Made by a program: the position numbers and the translations under genes. A stretch of 64,000 nt of DNA from Legionella quinlivanii (lineage in GTDB: Bacteria; Pseudomonadota; Gammaproteobacteria; Legionellales; Legionellaceae). Positions within the stretch are counted from its first letter, which is position 1, and each line of letters begins with the position of its first letter. The stretch is from contig NZ_UGOX01000001.1 in NCBI RefSeq assembly GCF_900461555.1, positions 695,501 to 759,500 on the forward strand. The letters are read 5' to 3'. Below, piece by piece: positions 53,914 through 62,499 of this stretch. Below the pieces are notes generated by a model that saw only the letters and a program-made list of their open reading frames with translations, did not search any database and was not told the origin of the DNA.

Positions 53914-56133
53914 TTACAACTCATTGATGCGATTTTGTAATTCAGCGAGTTTAATTTTGATTTTTTTATAAATGCAAATAACAAGTTCTGTGAATTTAGA
54001 ATAGTCGAGGTTCTCAGGTGAAAAGGCTGCAATAAAGGTTTTTTTAGTGGGGATTATTTTAAAACAGTTCATATGAATGTCAGAAACAAACCAGGGATTT
54101 ATTATATCTCCAGAGTTGATTTTGATAATCATAGTTTCCTGATTATTCTTTTCTATGATAATTTGGGCTTCTCCCTCGATCATTATCAGCAGGAATTGAT
54201 TGGTAATTGCCATGGGAATACCAGATTTTTTATCATAATAAAAAAAGCTGCTTTTTTTTAAATAAACTTGTTTATGCTGCTCCGGCAAACAAGAAAATAT
54301 ATCGAAAGACTCAACGAGGGCTTTTTGCCTGCTGCTCAGCTCATTAAATGCCTTCGGGTGTCCCGATTCCTTGTTGATTATGGGTGTGAAATTAAATTTG
54401 CAACAGGTTTGTTCTATGTGCTGTGCCACATAGTTGATAATTCTCTGGGTGAATATAAAGGCTGAATAGTTGGAATGATTGAATATTGCATCCAGAATAT
54501 TTTTTTGAATAAAGAATACCTGGCTATCAGTTTTGGCAATGGCAGTTGCCGTTCTTGGGATATTCGCTAAAATGCCAAGCTCGCCGAATACTTCTCCCGC
54601 GCCAAGGGTCGCTACTATCTTCATACTGGATTGAGCTGCAATCGTAACTTCACCCGTAATAATGATGTACATTCCATCTGCTGGAGCATGTTGCTGAAAT
54701 ATACAAGTGTTCGCTGGAAATGATTCAATCGTTGATATTAGACCAATATCATGAAATATAATCGGATCAAGACCAGAAAAGACAGTTAGTTTTTCAATAA
54801 AATCGCTAAAATATAATGGATTATAGTTGGATTTATTTCTTAAATCGGATGAGCTTTTTACGCTTTGCAAGAGCTTGTTAGCTACTTCAATTCCACTAAT
54901 AAATGCAGACTCATGGACATGGGGCGGTATTAGGTAGGAGCCACAATACCAGGTATTATTTTCCCCTTGAATTTCATTCATATACTGTCTGCTGATTTGG
55001 CTGGAATGGATCATAGACGGGTGAATATAAAACTTCTGCTGATAGATTTTATCTGCATCAATCTGTTTAAATGGATTAAGTGTCAGGAAGACATCAGGAA
55101 TCTGGGCAGGCAAATTTTTAATTTTATTGATATAAAAAGTAATCGTGGGTCTTAAAATAGTGGAGGGTTCAGGAGCATACAGGCAATTGTATCCTCCCCA
55201 ATGCGCTTTTTCTGTTGGCATAATGCTGCTATCGCTATGAATAGTGAATGTCGCTCGCTGCCAGGGGAAATTGACTAATAAATTCTTTTCATATTTTTTT
55301 GCATCTTCAAACAGACTGATGGCATGGTATGGATTAATGCTGACGATTACATGATCAAAGCTCAGAGATATAGTTTCTCCGGAGGTACTGCTTGCCCGAA
55401 TAGAAATTTTATGACCATGACGAGCTATTCCAAGAACTCGTTGATTAAGCAGGATTTGATTATTACTGTTTTTTTTTATAAACCAGTCTTTGAATACTTC
55501 AGTATAACTAAACATCCCGTCATTTAATGCCATTCGTTTTCCAGTGGGACCAATAATTCCATGAATTTGCCAAAATTGAAGTAATGGAATCAAACGATAA
55601 TTTTCAGGATTAGTATTGGAAACCTGAAAGCAGGCTGTTGCTCTTGGATAAATATATTCTTCACTAAAAATTTTGCTGTAAGATTGGTTCTTAAGATAAT
55701 TACCCAGGGAAATTTCTGAATTTGGATTGCTCAACAAAAATTCCAGACTTTCTGTACGGAAGCGGTTTATTTCTTTTATATAGAACTCCTCATCCAGAGG
55801 GCAGTTTTTTCGTATAAAGACCCTGCCGTCGATATTGGCAAATACCAGGTTATTACCTTCATCTATAATCGATAGGCTTTGATTGATAGGATGATAAGGG
55901 ATCTTGAAAAAATCGATAAATTGTTTGAAATGATGAAATTGGTCCTGGTTAAAATCAGTAACGCCGGCATCCAGAACCCAGGACTGGCCCTGGTTATCAC
56001 AGACTTTCACTCCAAAGCAATGCCCGCCCAGATGCTCGAGTTCTTCAATGATAGTCACATTGTGATTTTCATTGGCTAAAGTGAAAGCAGCGGCAATACC
56101 AGATGCGCCGCCTCCAACAATAACTACATCCAT
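53914..56133 (-). CDS. Flavin amine-oxidase-like protein fused to cyclic-nucleotide-binding domain
   Basis: 739 residues. The N-terminal ~430 are an FAD enzyme: VVIVGGGASGIAAAFTLA, then IIEELEHLGGHC, with a substrate domain and C-terminal WYCGSYLIPPHVHESAFISG closing the FAD site. Residues ~455-575 form a cNMP-binding (Crp/Fnr-type) domain with GEVFGELGILANIPRTATA, including the phosphate-binding Glu and Arg. Residues ~610-720 look like a second, degenerate copy. The gene is AT-rich compared with the core genes. Oxidoreductases with regulatory cNMP domains are rare; the substrate and whether cAMP or c-di-GMP binds are unknown. Confidence 0.85.
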   Translation of the reverse strand: MDVVIVGGGASGIAAAFTLANENHNVTIIEELEHLGGHCFGVKVCDNQGQSWVLDAGVTDFNQDQFHHFKQFIDFFKIPYHPINQSLSIIDEGNNLVFANIDGRVFIRKNCPLDEEFYIKEINRFRTESLEFLLSNPNSEISLGNYLKNQSYSKIFSEEYIYPRATACFQVSNTNPENYRLIPLLQFWQIHGIIGPTGKRMALNDGMFSYTEVFKDWFIKKNSNNQILLNQRVLGIARHGHKISIRASSTSGETISLSFDHVIVSINPYHAISLFEDAKKYEKNLLVNFPWQRATFTIHSDSSIMPTEKAHWGGYNCLYAPEPSTILRPTITFYINKIKNLPAQIPDVFLTLNPFKQIDADKIYQQKFYIHPSMIHSSQISRQYMNEIQGENNTWYCGSYLIPPHVHESAFISGIEVANKLLQSVKSSSDLRNKSNYNPLYFSDFIEKLTVFSGLDPIIFHDIGLISTIESFPANTCIFQQHAPADGMYIIITGEVTIAAQSSMKIVATLGAGEVFGELGILANIPRTATAIAKTDSQVFFIQKNILDAIFNHSNYSAFIFTQRIINYVAQHIEQTCCKFNFTPIINKESGHPKAFNELSSRQKALVESFDIFSCLPEQHKQVYLKKSSFFYYDKKSGIPMAITNQFLLIMIEGEAQIIIEKNNQETMIIKINSGDIINPWFVSDIHMNCFKIIPTKKTFIAAFSPENLDYSKFTELVICIYKKIKIKLAELQNRINEL

Positions 56134-56219
56134 ATCATTCCTTATTTGAAACGATAATACCTGATAAGTTTTCAGTTATTTAAATTAAAGCAGAGCCTGA
56201 ATTAAAATGCTGCAAACAT

Positions 56220-57542
56220 TTACCTCATATTCAAACTCATCGAAGAATGAGAGTCGGTTTTTTCTAAAGCCGCTACTAATTCATCTCTGAATTCTTTAAC
56301 TCTTGTATCATATAGCCTTGAGAAATTATTGCGATCGATATTTGCTGGCCAATAACGATTACAAAAAAATGCACCTTCTTGTGTGTATCCTCGAGCAATG
56401 CCTATACCCTTACCAAGGAAAAGCAGACCCGCCTTCATTACACTAAAGCACTGCTCACTCTGATCGAAACCGATATACTGGAGAGGAGGACGCTCATTTT
56501 TTCTGATGCTAAAATCGTGATCTCTCTTCCAAACAAAAGAGGGGGAAAAAATCATGGCCGCGTTATCCTCAACTGCGCCCTCTTCTGTAAGTGAGGGACG
56601 AAATATTTCTAATAACATATGATGAGGCATTTTCTTTTGTTCTTCCCCCACCTTATTAAATGCACTATCAAGTCTTTGACATAACTCTTCTTGCAGTGGA
56701 CTAGAGACGGGGCTGTATGCTTTAGCGTATTCGTCACAGATAGCCAAATAATTGTCATAGGCTGCTAATAAAGGCTTAATATCATAATGTTCCTGTTGTT
56801 CTTTTATTTGTTGGCTAAATTGCTCCTGATTGCCGGTTAGCTCCAAAAACATTGCCCACATGTAACTATCATAATTTTTAAAAGCTAATTTTAATGGACT
56901 GATATATTCTGGCGATGCTGGGCCATATAGGAATTTGGGATCAAATCCTTGGGGAAGTTGATCTGGATCTATAATTTGGGTATTGCTGTAATGAATAGCA
57001 TGTTGAAAGATTAAGTCCGGGTTTGCTTTTGCCAGTTTTTCTGCTTCAGCATAATCTGCATGAGCGACTCGATCCAGTAACCGATAGATATCCAATGGTG
57101 GAAACTGCTTCTTGCAATTTTCAAATTTTTCCCTGGCTTCAGGGTTATCTGTTATGTATTTTTCAAAAATAGCCAGCATACGCGTATGATTAATTTCCAG
57201 AGCATATTGCAAGGGACTTGTGTATTTAAAATAGGACTTTGATTGTACCAAATCAGGGGCAGACTCCTTGTTAGCAGTTGGGAGATTAAAACAATAATTG
57301 ACTGGCGAAAAGATTGCACCAGGATTTTCTTCTACAATTTCTTCTGCTTTATCATAGTTTCCTTCAACAACACAATTCATCAGAGCATAGGTATCCCCGA
57401 AAAAACTATTTCGTCGGAAAAAAGAAAATTTCGTGCAGGTCTTAGCCAGAGTTTGAACGGTTTTTAAATCGAGGGGAATGTTTTCTATATACCTTTCCAT
57501 TGGTAATTCAAGCAGAGGGAAGATATCGGATTGTCCGGTCAT
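56220..57542 (-). CDS. F-box/ankyrin-like effector candidate
   Basis: 440 residues from ATG 57542 (MTGQSDIFP), preferred over 57587 because AGGA lies 7 bases upstream. Residues ~8-40 (LLELPMERYIENIPLDLKT, then LAKTCTKFSFF) have the spacing of an F-box. Two ankyrin-like units follow: residues ~55-110 with YALMNCVVEGNYDKAEEI and SPLQYALEINH, and a second with DRVAHADYAEAEKL and SPLKLAFKNYDSY. F-box plus ankyrin combinations are typical of Legionella effectors that recruit host SCF ligase (AnkB type). No CaaX tail is seen (ends LNMR). Confidence 0.7.
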   Translation of the reverse strand: MTGQSDIFPLLELPMERYIENIPLDLKTVQTLAKTCTKFSFFRRNSFFGDTYALMNCVVEGNYDKAEEIVEENPGAIFSPVNYCFNLPTANKESAPDLVQSKSYFKYTSPLQYALEINHTRMLAIFEKYITDNPEAREKFENCKKQFPPLDIYRLLDRVAHADYAEAEKLAKANPDLIFQHAIHYSNTQIIDPDQLPQGFDPKFLYGPASPEYISPLKLAFKNYDSYMWAMFLELTGNQEQFSQQIKEQQEHYDIKPLLAAYDNYLAICDEYAKAYSPVSSPLQEELCQRLDSAFNKVGEEQKKMPHHMLLEIFRPSLTEEGAVEDNAAMIFSPSFVWKRDHDFSIRKNERPPLQYIGFDQSEQCFSVMKAGLLFLGKGIGIARGYTQEGAFFCNRYWPANIDRNNFSRLYDTRVKEFRDELVAALEKTDSHSSMSLNMR

Positions 57543-57662
57543 TGCATATCCTGTGTGAATTGTGATCAAAATAATCGTCAAGCCCAATAGTATAAAAGAG
57601 GAATGCGCGAGGTGGTAGTCTCATCTTTGTTTAGGAGAGTTGGTTCACAGCAACGGGGCTAA

Positions 57663-57836
57663 TTAGAGTTCTACTAAGCGATATCTTTCACGGTCCTCTT
57701 CATCCGTTTTTTCTGGAATAAAATTCAAATTTTTAATCGTTTTTCCCCCCAGAGTATACATGGTTTTTGGTGTGAAAAATAATTGCCGCTGAGCGTCCTT
57801 GAGCGAAGAGATAATGGTATTGGCGTCATAATAGTG
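57663..57836 (-). pseudogene. 3' fragment of a decayed gene
   Basis: The minus strand reads open from 57836 to a TAA at 57663-57665, encoding YDANTIISSLKDAQRQLFF and ending ERYRLVEL. Composition is protein-like, but an in-frame stop lies immediately upstream and no start exists. It looks like the C-terminal tail of a lost gene. The rest of the 447-base spacer (57588-58034) shows nothing else; an AT-rich promoter region precedes the gene at 58035. Confidence 0.45.
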
Positions 57837-58034
57837 TTAATGGCGAAATATTCACTCAGTCGAGTGAAATAATTGGGGTTTATTTTTTATAATAACAGTT
57901 TTCAACTAGTATTCATTCGATCATGTGAATATTGGGCAATTGAACGCCTTACTGGGATGCGAAAAACAACCATAGTGTATCTAATATAACCATTAAGTGA
58001 TATAATAGACATCTTTTAATTTTGGGAAGATCTT

Positions 58035-58883
58035 ATGTTTATAAAACCTGTTTCTGTATCTGATAAATGGCTGAAAGACAATACCGTGGTTAGATTATCT
58101 CTGCCGCGAGTAGAATTAAAAGAGAAAGAGTCGATGTTAGTAAGAGGATGTGTCTTTCTTCCTTTTGTATTTGAAAAAGAAGATAAATTTGACAGTATCA
58201 AATTAGCGATTCATTCAGAAGTCAGAGCAGGTTCTGGAAAAAACGGACAATTTAAATCCTCCATAGATTCTGAAGAATTTTCCGAACACAAAAAGAGCAC
58301 ACTCTGGCTTTGTACGGACGAAGAAAAAGAAGGCAGGAAAGGTGTTTTATTTAAAACAGAGGAAGAAGCAAAAGCGTTTAAGGGGCTTTATAATTCAGTA
58401 GATGCTTATTATCAGTCCGGTTTACATAAAGAGAAACCAATTGCTCCTGACAATGTGAACTACTTATTGTTAAGCAGCAGCACCCTGGATTTCTTTGACG
58501 ATGAATTACGTGCTTCCAAGCGAAAGAACATTGTTGAGGCTTGTCATAATTTAACCCCGGCTGGTTCATCCGATAAATTACGTTCCCCTGACGACTCACA
58601 TTGGGTAATGGTAACCCTTAGGGAGGGAATTAATTCACAGGCGCTTTTTCCAAACTCTTACAAAATTCAGACTCTGTTACTGCAAAATTCAGATGCAAAA
58701 AAGTTTGGCAAGCTGGATTTACCGCCTGATCTGAAAAAAGAAAAAGCAGAGTTACCTGAAAAGAAAAAATCGAATCCTTTGTTAAGCTGCCTGCCATTCT
58801 TCAAAGCCAAATCGAAAGTAAGTGAAGAAGTTCAGGATAAATCATCGGACAATGATTTAATGCAAATACAAGTGGTTCAGTAA
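58035..58883 (+). CDS. Orphan cytosolic protein, effector-like
   Basis: 282 residues with no recognised family. The N-terminal ~190 residues are mixed alpha/beta (VVRLSLPRVELKEKESMLV, SHWVMVTLREGINSQALF). The tail is Lys/Pro-rich with a short hydrophobic patch (NPLLSCLPFFKAK) and then an acidic end (SEEVQDKSSDNDL). No signal peptide. Placement among other orphan genes and the charged tail hint at an effector, but nothing specific supports it. Confidence 0.65.
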   Translation: MFIKPVSVSDKWLKDNTVVRLSLPRVELKEKESMLVRGCVFLPFVFEKEDKFDSIKLAIHSEVRAGSGKNGQFKSSIDSEEFSEHKKSTLWLCTDEEKEGRKGVLFKTEEEAKAFKGLYNSVDAYYQSGLHKEKPIAPDNVNYLLLSSSTLDFFDDELRASKRKNIVEACHNLTPAGSSDKLRSPDDSHWVMVTLREGINSQALFPNSYKIQTLLLQNSDAKKFGKLDLPPDLKKEKAELPEKKKSNPLLSCLPFFKAKSKVSEEVQDKSSDNDLMQIQVVQ

Positions 58884-59022
58884 TCCAGATCCCTCACGCT
58901 TATCGAGACTACTCTGGGTCTTGATAAGCGGTATCTTCAAATTTCTCCGGCAGAAAATCTTTGCTTGTTTCCACAAGTGTATCCAATATAATCCAATCTG
59001 TTTCCCAATAAGGATATTTACA

Positions 59023-59409
59023 ATGAAAAAATGGCTACTATTTGCTGCCACCAGTTTAATGACTACTGCTCATGCTGCAGAGCTGACCTGGTGTAATTAT
59101 AAAGATTACTTTCGTTTAAGTGATATCAGCCATCCAGGCATTACGATTATAGAGACTCATCATGATGCGGAGCTCGTTTTAACTCCAGTTGGCCCACGTA
59201 GTTTTGAAATTCAGGATGGCTCACAATGTCAAAGTGGTTTCGCCCATATTACGGTTGCATACGATAGCAATCATTGGTGTTTGTTAGACATCAAGGATGG
59301 GCCATTTATTAATCATCCAACGGTTAAGGCGTCCTGCACGGGTATTCGCTATATCGATACGATTTATGATGGAACGGGTTCTCATTCTTACACTATTAAT
59401 CTGGACTAA
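59023..59409 (+). CDS. Small exported Cys-containing protein
   Basis: 128 residues from ATG 59023, chosen over 58921 because AAGGA precedes it and a signal peptide (MKKWLLFAATSLMTTAHA) then starts the protein. The mature part is beta-rich with four Cys (TWCNYKD, QCQSG, HWCLLD, ASCTG) likely forming two disulphides. No family recognised. Probably periplasmic or secreted. Confidence 0.78.
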   Translation: MKKWLLFAATSLMTTAHAAELTWCNYKDYFRLSDISHPGITIIETHHDAELVLTPVGPRSFEIQDGSQCQSGFAHITVAYDSNHWCLLDIKDGPFINHPTVKASCTGIRYIDTIYDGTGSHSYTINLD

Positions 59410-59491
59410 ATAAAAAAACAGGAGAAATCTTCTGGTTTATTTATTCCTTTTGTTCGGTTACTCTAACTTTGTCCAAGTTCTGCGGTAACTT

Positions 59492-59582
59492 GTCGTCTTT
59501 GCGAACGAAAGTGAAGCAATCCATGTCGAAACCCGGACAAAGCCGGGAGATGGATTGCTTCGCTGACGCTCGCAAAGACGGG
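59492..59582. repeat. Dispersed inverted repeat
   Basis: Long inverted repeat: GTCTTTGCGA...GAAGCAATCCAT on the left (about 59495-59525) pairs with ATGGATTGCTTCGCTG...TCGCAAAGAC on the right (about 59550-59580), enclosing an inner hairpin, CCCGG-ACAAAG-CCGGG. It belongs to the class of 'attgcttcgct..cgctcgcaa' repeats common in Legionella intergenic DNA. Confidence 0.75.
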
Positions 59583-59662
59583 GCTTTTGTGCATAGGTCT
59601 TCACTTATGCAACAATGTCAGTTTATCCGTTGAATCCAGATTTCTATCTCAAGGAGGAACTA

Positions 59663-60559
59663 ATGCGTTGTCGTTTAATGTATTTTTTTATAACCTTTTT
59701 CTTTATTAATTCGATATCTTTTGCGCAATTACCTGCGAATTATCAAAACTTATCCGCTGAGGAAAAACAAAATCTGTTGTGGAGTAAGGTAAGTGACAGT
59801 CACGCCAGTAATCCACTGCCAAAACTTACCGAAAATAGCTTTAAGCAACTGCTTATTACCCTTAAAGGGTTTTTCAATTTGAGTCCTTCTTTTGATTACG
59901 AAAGTGATGAAGAGCCTGAAGGAAGGGCAAAAATTCTTCATTCAAATGGTTCGGTAGGAAAAGTCCGATTTATTCCGACTAACGATCATCCATTCACAGG
60001 GATTTATAAGACAGGAGCCATTGGAATAGCACGCTTATCTATGGCGATGCCTGCCAGTGATACCAGTTTTGTTCCAGGAATGGCGGTTAAATTTTTGATT
60101 GATAAGCATTCCTCCGTAAATATCCATGCCATTAATTCTTTGGAAGGCCAGGGTAGTGACTGGAACTTTTTTGCCAGGGATTTCTCAAATAAAATCGAGC
60201 ATCCTAAAGGCAAGATCCTTCGGGCCATTGAGTTAATTTTTGAATGGACACACGATCCTGCCAACGAATTGGGTCTATGGCGTTTAGCGGCATGGGATAG
60301 GGATGGGCAACCTGCGGGCATTCCGGTTTATCCTGAGCGAATTTATTTTAAACCGGCCGCTGAGGTGCAAAATATTATTCCAGCTGATTCACGCGATGAT
60401 TTCAGAGTTTCCCTGTCACAGGTTTCTATCGGTCCCCTCTATGAAGTTTATGGCTTATACCAGGGTAATGAATATCATGTAGGCAGCCTGATGTTGGAAA
60501 GCGAGCTCTTAGCCTCGGAGTACGGCGACAATCATTTGTTTTTTCAACATCAGAGATAA
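59663..60559 (+). CDS. Exported protein, possibly catalase-fold-like
   Basis: 298 residues from ATG 59663 (AGGAGG 5 bases upstream; an in-frame start at 59615 is less likely). Signal peptide MRCRLMYFFITFFFINSISFA. The central part (HPFTGIYKTGAIGIARLSMA, FVPGMAVKFLIDKHSSVNIH, SLEGQGSDWNFFARDFSN) resembles, by eye, the heme-binding beta-barrel of catalase-like proteins (TG.F..G....R.S.A......PG.A.KF). The usual catalase N-terminal His motif is not evident. Function uncertain; periplasmic or secreted. Confidence 0.72.
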   Translation: MRCRLMYFFITFFFINSISFAQLPANYQNLSAEEKQNLLWSKVSDSHASNPLPKLTENSFKQLLITLKGFFNLSPSFDYESDEEPEGRAKILHSNGSVGKVRFIPTNDHPFTGIYKTGAIGIARLSMAMPASDTSFVPGMAVKFLIDKHSSVNIHAINSLEGQGSDWNFFARDFSNKIEHPKGKILRAIELIFEWTHDPANELGLWRLAAWDRDGQPAGIPVYPERIYFKPAAEVQNIIPADSRDDFRVSLSQVSIGPLYEVYGLYQGNEYHVGSLMLESELLASEYGDNHLFFQHQR

Positions 60560-60621
60560 CACGCATTTACCCCTAAGCCAGGCAGTAGTCTAATCCTGGC
60601 TCAGTGTCAAATCATGAATAG

Positions 60622-60642
60622 ATTCCCGCCTGGCGCGGGAAT
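60622..60642. repeat. Dispersed GC palindrome
   Basis: ATTCCCGC-CTGGC-GCGGGAAT, an 8-bp perfect stem of the same family as at 14494. It sits between convergent genes and could act as a weak terminator. Confidence 0.6.
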
Positions 60643-60682
60643 GACAACATCCTGACTCGCATCAACGAAATCACTTGCTTTG

Positions 60683-61594
60683 TTATCGCGGCGAACGCAG
60701 TATTGCAAGATTATCATCTGATGCATACCCTTCTTCTGAGAACCATATAGTGGGCTTTACAGTATTGCCAGGAATAGCTTGCGATGCGGTATTTTCAATT
60801 ATAGCGGGTTTAAAAAAGGGTATAGTAACCCGGCTATGGCCAAATCCAGGTGCTTTTGAATAAAATGGAATCATCGCGTCGTCAACAGTTTCATTAGCAT
60901 AACGATGGACAGCAACCGAATCAAATTCAAATAAAACCTGATTTCGATATCGCATCATTTCTAATTTAATGGCTTCCTGCTGACTGTCTCCCAAGCATGT
61001 CTTGAGACGTTCAAAGTATTTGAAGATGCGCCATGCAGGGGTAAAAGAAAAATAGTGTTTATTTTTCTTTAATTTATTGTTTAACTCAGACAGGTCAATA
61101 TTGTCGGTTGTTAAAATCCGATGCATTAATTCTGCTGCCATGCAGGACTGTATGAACGAAGCAGCGTGGCTGCGTTGCTCATTAATCATAATGAAATGCT
61201 TACCAATGAACCTCATTTCAATATTCTGGATTGGAAACATAAAAATATTGAGTTCAATATTATAACTGCTTTTAAGTTCTCTAATCACGTAGGCCAAAAA
61301 GCTAGAGGGTTGAATCCCTTTAGGATTTAAATCCAAAGAACATAAATGAGCGTCTCCGTATTCATTCTGTCTCATCAATAATTCACGGATCACTTGTTCA
61401 AAGAGGGCTGGCCAATCTTTACGAACAGTATCTGCTTTGCCAGTAAAAATTTTCCTCAGTTTCAAATATTCCGCGGTCATCTTTTTGCTCAATAGCGTCG
61501 GATCATCAGCATTCAAAATCCCTTGCAAATGCAGTTTCCACCATAATGCGGCTGCATCAATTTGAAATTGAGAGAGTTTGGTCGATAATTGCAT
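60683..61594 (-). CDS. Orphan protein of unknown function
   Basis: 303 residues, mainly helical and hydrophilic in the N-terminal two thirds (LSQFQIDAAALWWKLHLQ, MTAEYLKLRKIF), with IELNIFMFPIQNIEMRFIG forming a beta region and a C-terminus of short strands (FGHSRVTIPFFKPAII). No signal peptide, no membrane helix and no motif I can name. Probably an accessory or effector gene of this region. Confidence 0.68.
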   Translation of the reverse strand: MQLSTKLSQFQIDAAALWWKLHLQGILNADDPTLLSKKMTAEYLKLRKIFTGKADTVRKDWPALFEQVIRELLMRQNEYGDAHLCSLDLNPKGIQPSSFLAYVIRELKSSYNIELNIFMFPIQNIEMRFIGKHFIMINEQRSHAASFIQSCMAAELMHRILTTDNIDLSELNNKLKKNKHYFSFTPAWRIFKYFERLKTCLGDSQQEAIKLEMMRYRNQVLFEFDSVAVHRYANETVDDAMIPFYSKAPGFGHSRVTIPFFKPAIIENTASQAIPGNTVKPTIWFSEEGYASDDNLAILRSPR

Positions 61595-61710
61595 AATTGA
61601 TTCATCTTAATAAAAACCGCTCATTATATATCATCTGTGGTTAAAATTAAAACTTTAAAGTTATTATTTGTGTAATTAGATTTTTAGTTGTGCGGGATGA
61701 GGCAAAGAGG

Positions 61711-61738
61711 CCTCCCTTTAAGGAAACTGTAAGGGAGG
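61711..61738. terminator. Hairpin after the outer-membrane protein gene
   Basis: CCTCCCTT at 61711-61718 pairs with AAGGGAGG at 61731-61738 across a 12-base loop, 24 bases downstream of the minus-strand beta-barrel stop codon. The following CCTCTTTG tract is only weakly T-rich. Confidence 0.4.
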
Positions 61739-61761
61739 TTAAACATCAGGTTGAAACAGCT

Positions 61762-62499
61762 TCAAATCCAGTAATTAATCGCTAAAACAACACTGTTAGA
61801 GCTCAAATCAATGCGGGCATTACCATTAGGATCGAATAAACCATAGACGCTGGGTATTTGTAATCTAAGCGGGTTTCCATAATCAACATGATGATACTCT
61901 GCTCGCAAAGACCAGTTCTCACCCAATCCCCATTCTAAACCTGCGCCGATTAACCATCCTGCATGGCTGGTATTGGTTGAATAATAATCATTTCCTTCAT
62001 TCTGGTAGGTCAATCCGAGATGTGCAAAGCTCGCGCCTGCGGTCACATAGGGTAGAAGATTGTTATTATTCCAGCTCAGAGCTCGCCCCACTCGGGCTTT
62101 AATAGAGTTTTGTCTCTGATTCTTAAAGGTGAAGCGATCGGAGACATTGGAATTAAAGGGACAGTCGCAGTTTAGTGCTTCATTTGGATGGCTGTTAAAG
62201 CGGATATCCGCTTCTATGCCCGTTACAAAATCGTTAGCGAATTGATGTATATACCCCAGTTGGAGGCCAGGGAAAAAGCTTGAAAAATGGGGGCTGGCAT
62301 TACAACGTTCATCAAGGTCAATAAAACCTGATTGTTGTGATTTTAACTGAACGCTATTAACTACCAATCCTCCGTTTGCGCCAGCATATAATCCCGTCCA
62401 GTGATTTGAAAATGGATTCTGAGCATCATTTGCATAAACTACCCCAGCCACATTCATTGCTATCATACAATTTGCAGTTATTACTATAAGTTTTTTCAT
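61762..62499 (-). CDS. Small outer-membrane beta-barrel (opacity/OmpA-like)
   Basis: 245 residues with a signal peptide ending near VYA. It begins WTGLYAGANGGLV, the typical first strand of 8-stranded porin-like/opacity proteins, and continues with alternating strands (GLQLGYIHQFANDFVTGIEADIRF, SIKARVGRALS, LLPYVTAGASFAHLGL, WLIGAGLEWGLGENWSLRAEYHHVDYG), ending VVLAINYWI. Two CxC-like Cys (CNCDCP) occur in one loop. The start overlaps the stop of the Gly-rich passenger gene by 4 bases, so both are made together. Confidence 0.9.
   Translation of the reverse strand: MKKLIVITANCMIAMNVAGVVYANDAQNPFSNHWTGLYAGANGGLVVNSVQLKSQQSGFIDLDERCNASPHFSSFFPGLQLGYIHQFANDFVTGIEADIRFNSHPNEALNCDCPFNSNVSDRFTFKNQRQNSIKARVGRALSWNNNNLLPYVTAGASFAHLGLTYQNEGNDYYSTNTSHAGWLIGAGLEWGLGENWSLRAEYHHVDYGNPLRLQIPSVYGLFDPNGNARIDLSSNSVVLAINYWI

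Noticed and set aside
58921-59022. Longer N-terminus for the small exported protein at 59023
   Set aside because: The extension hides a clean signal peptide, and a ribosome-binding site sits before the inner ATG.
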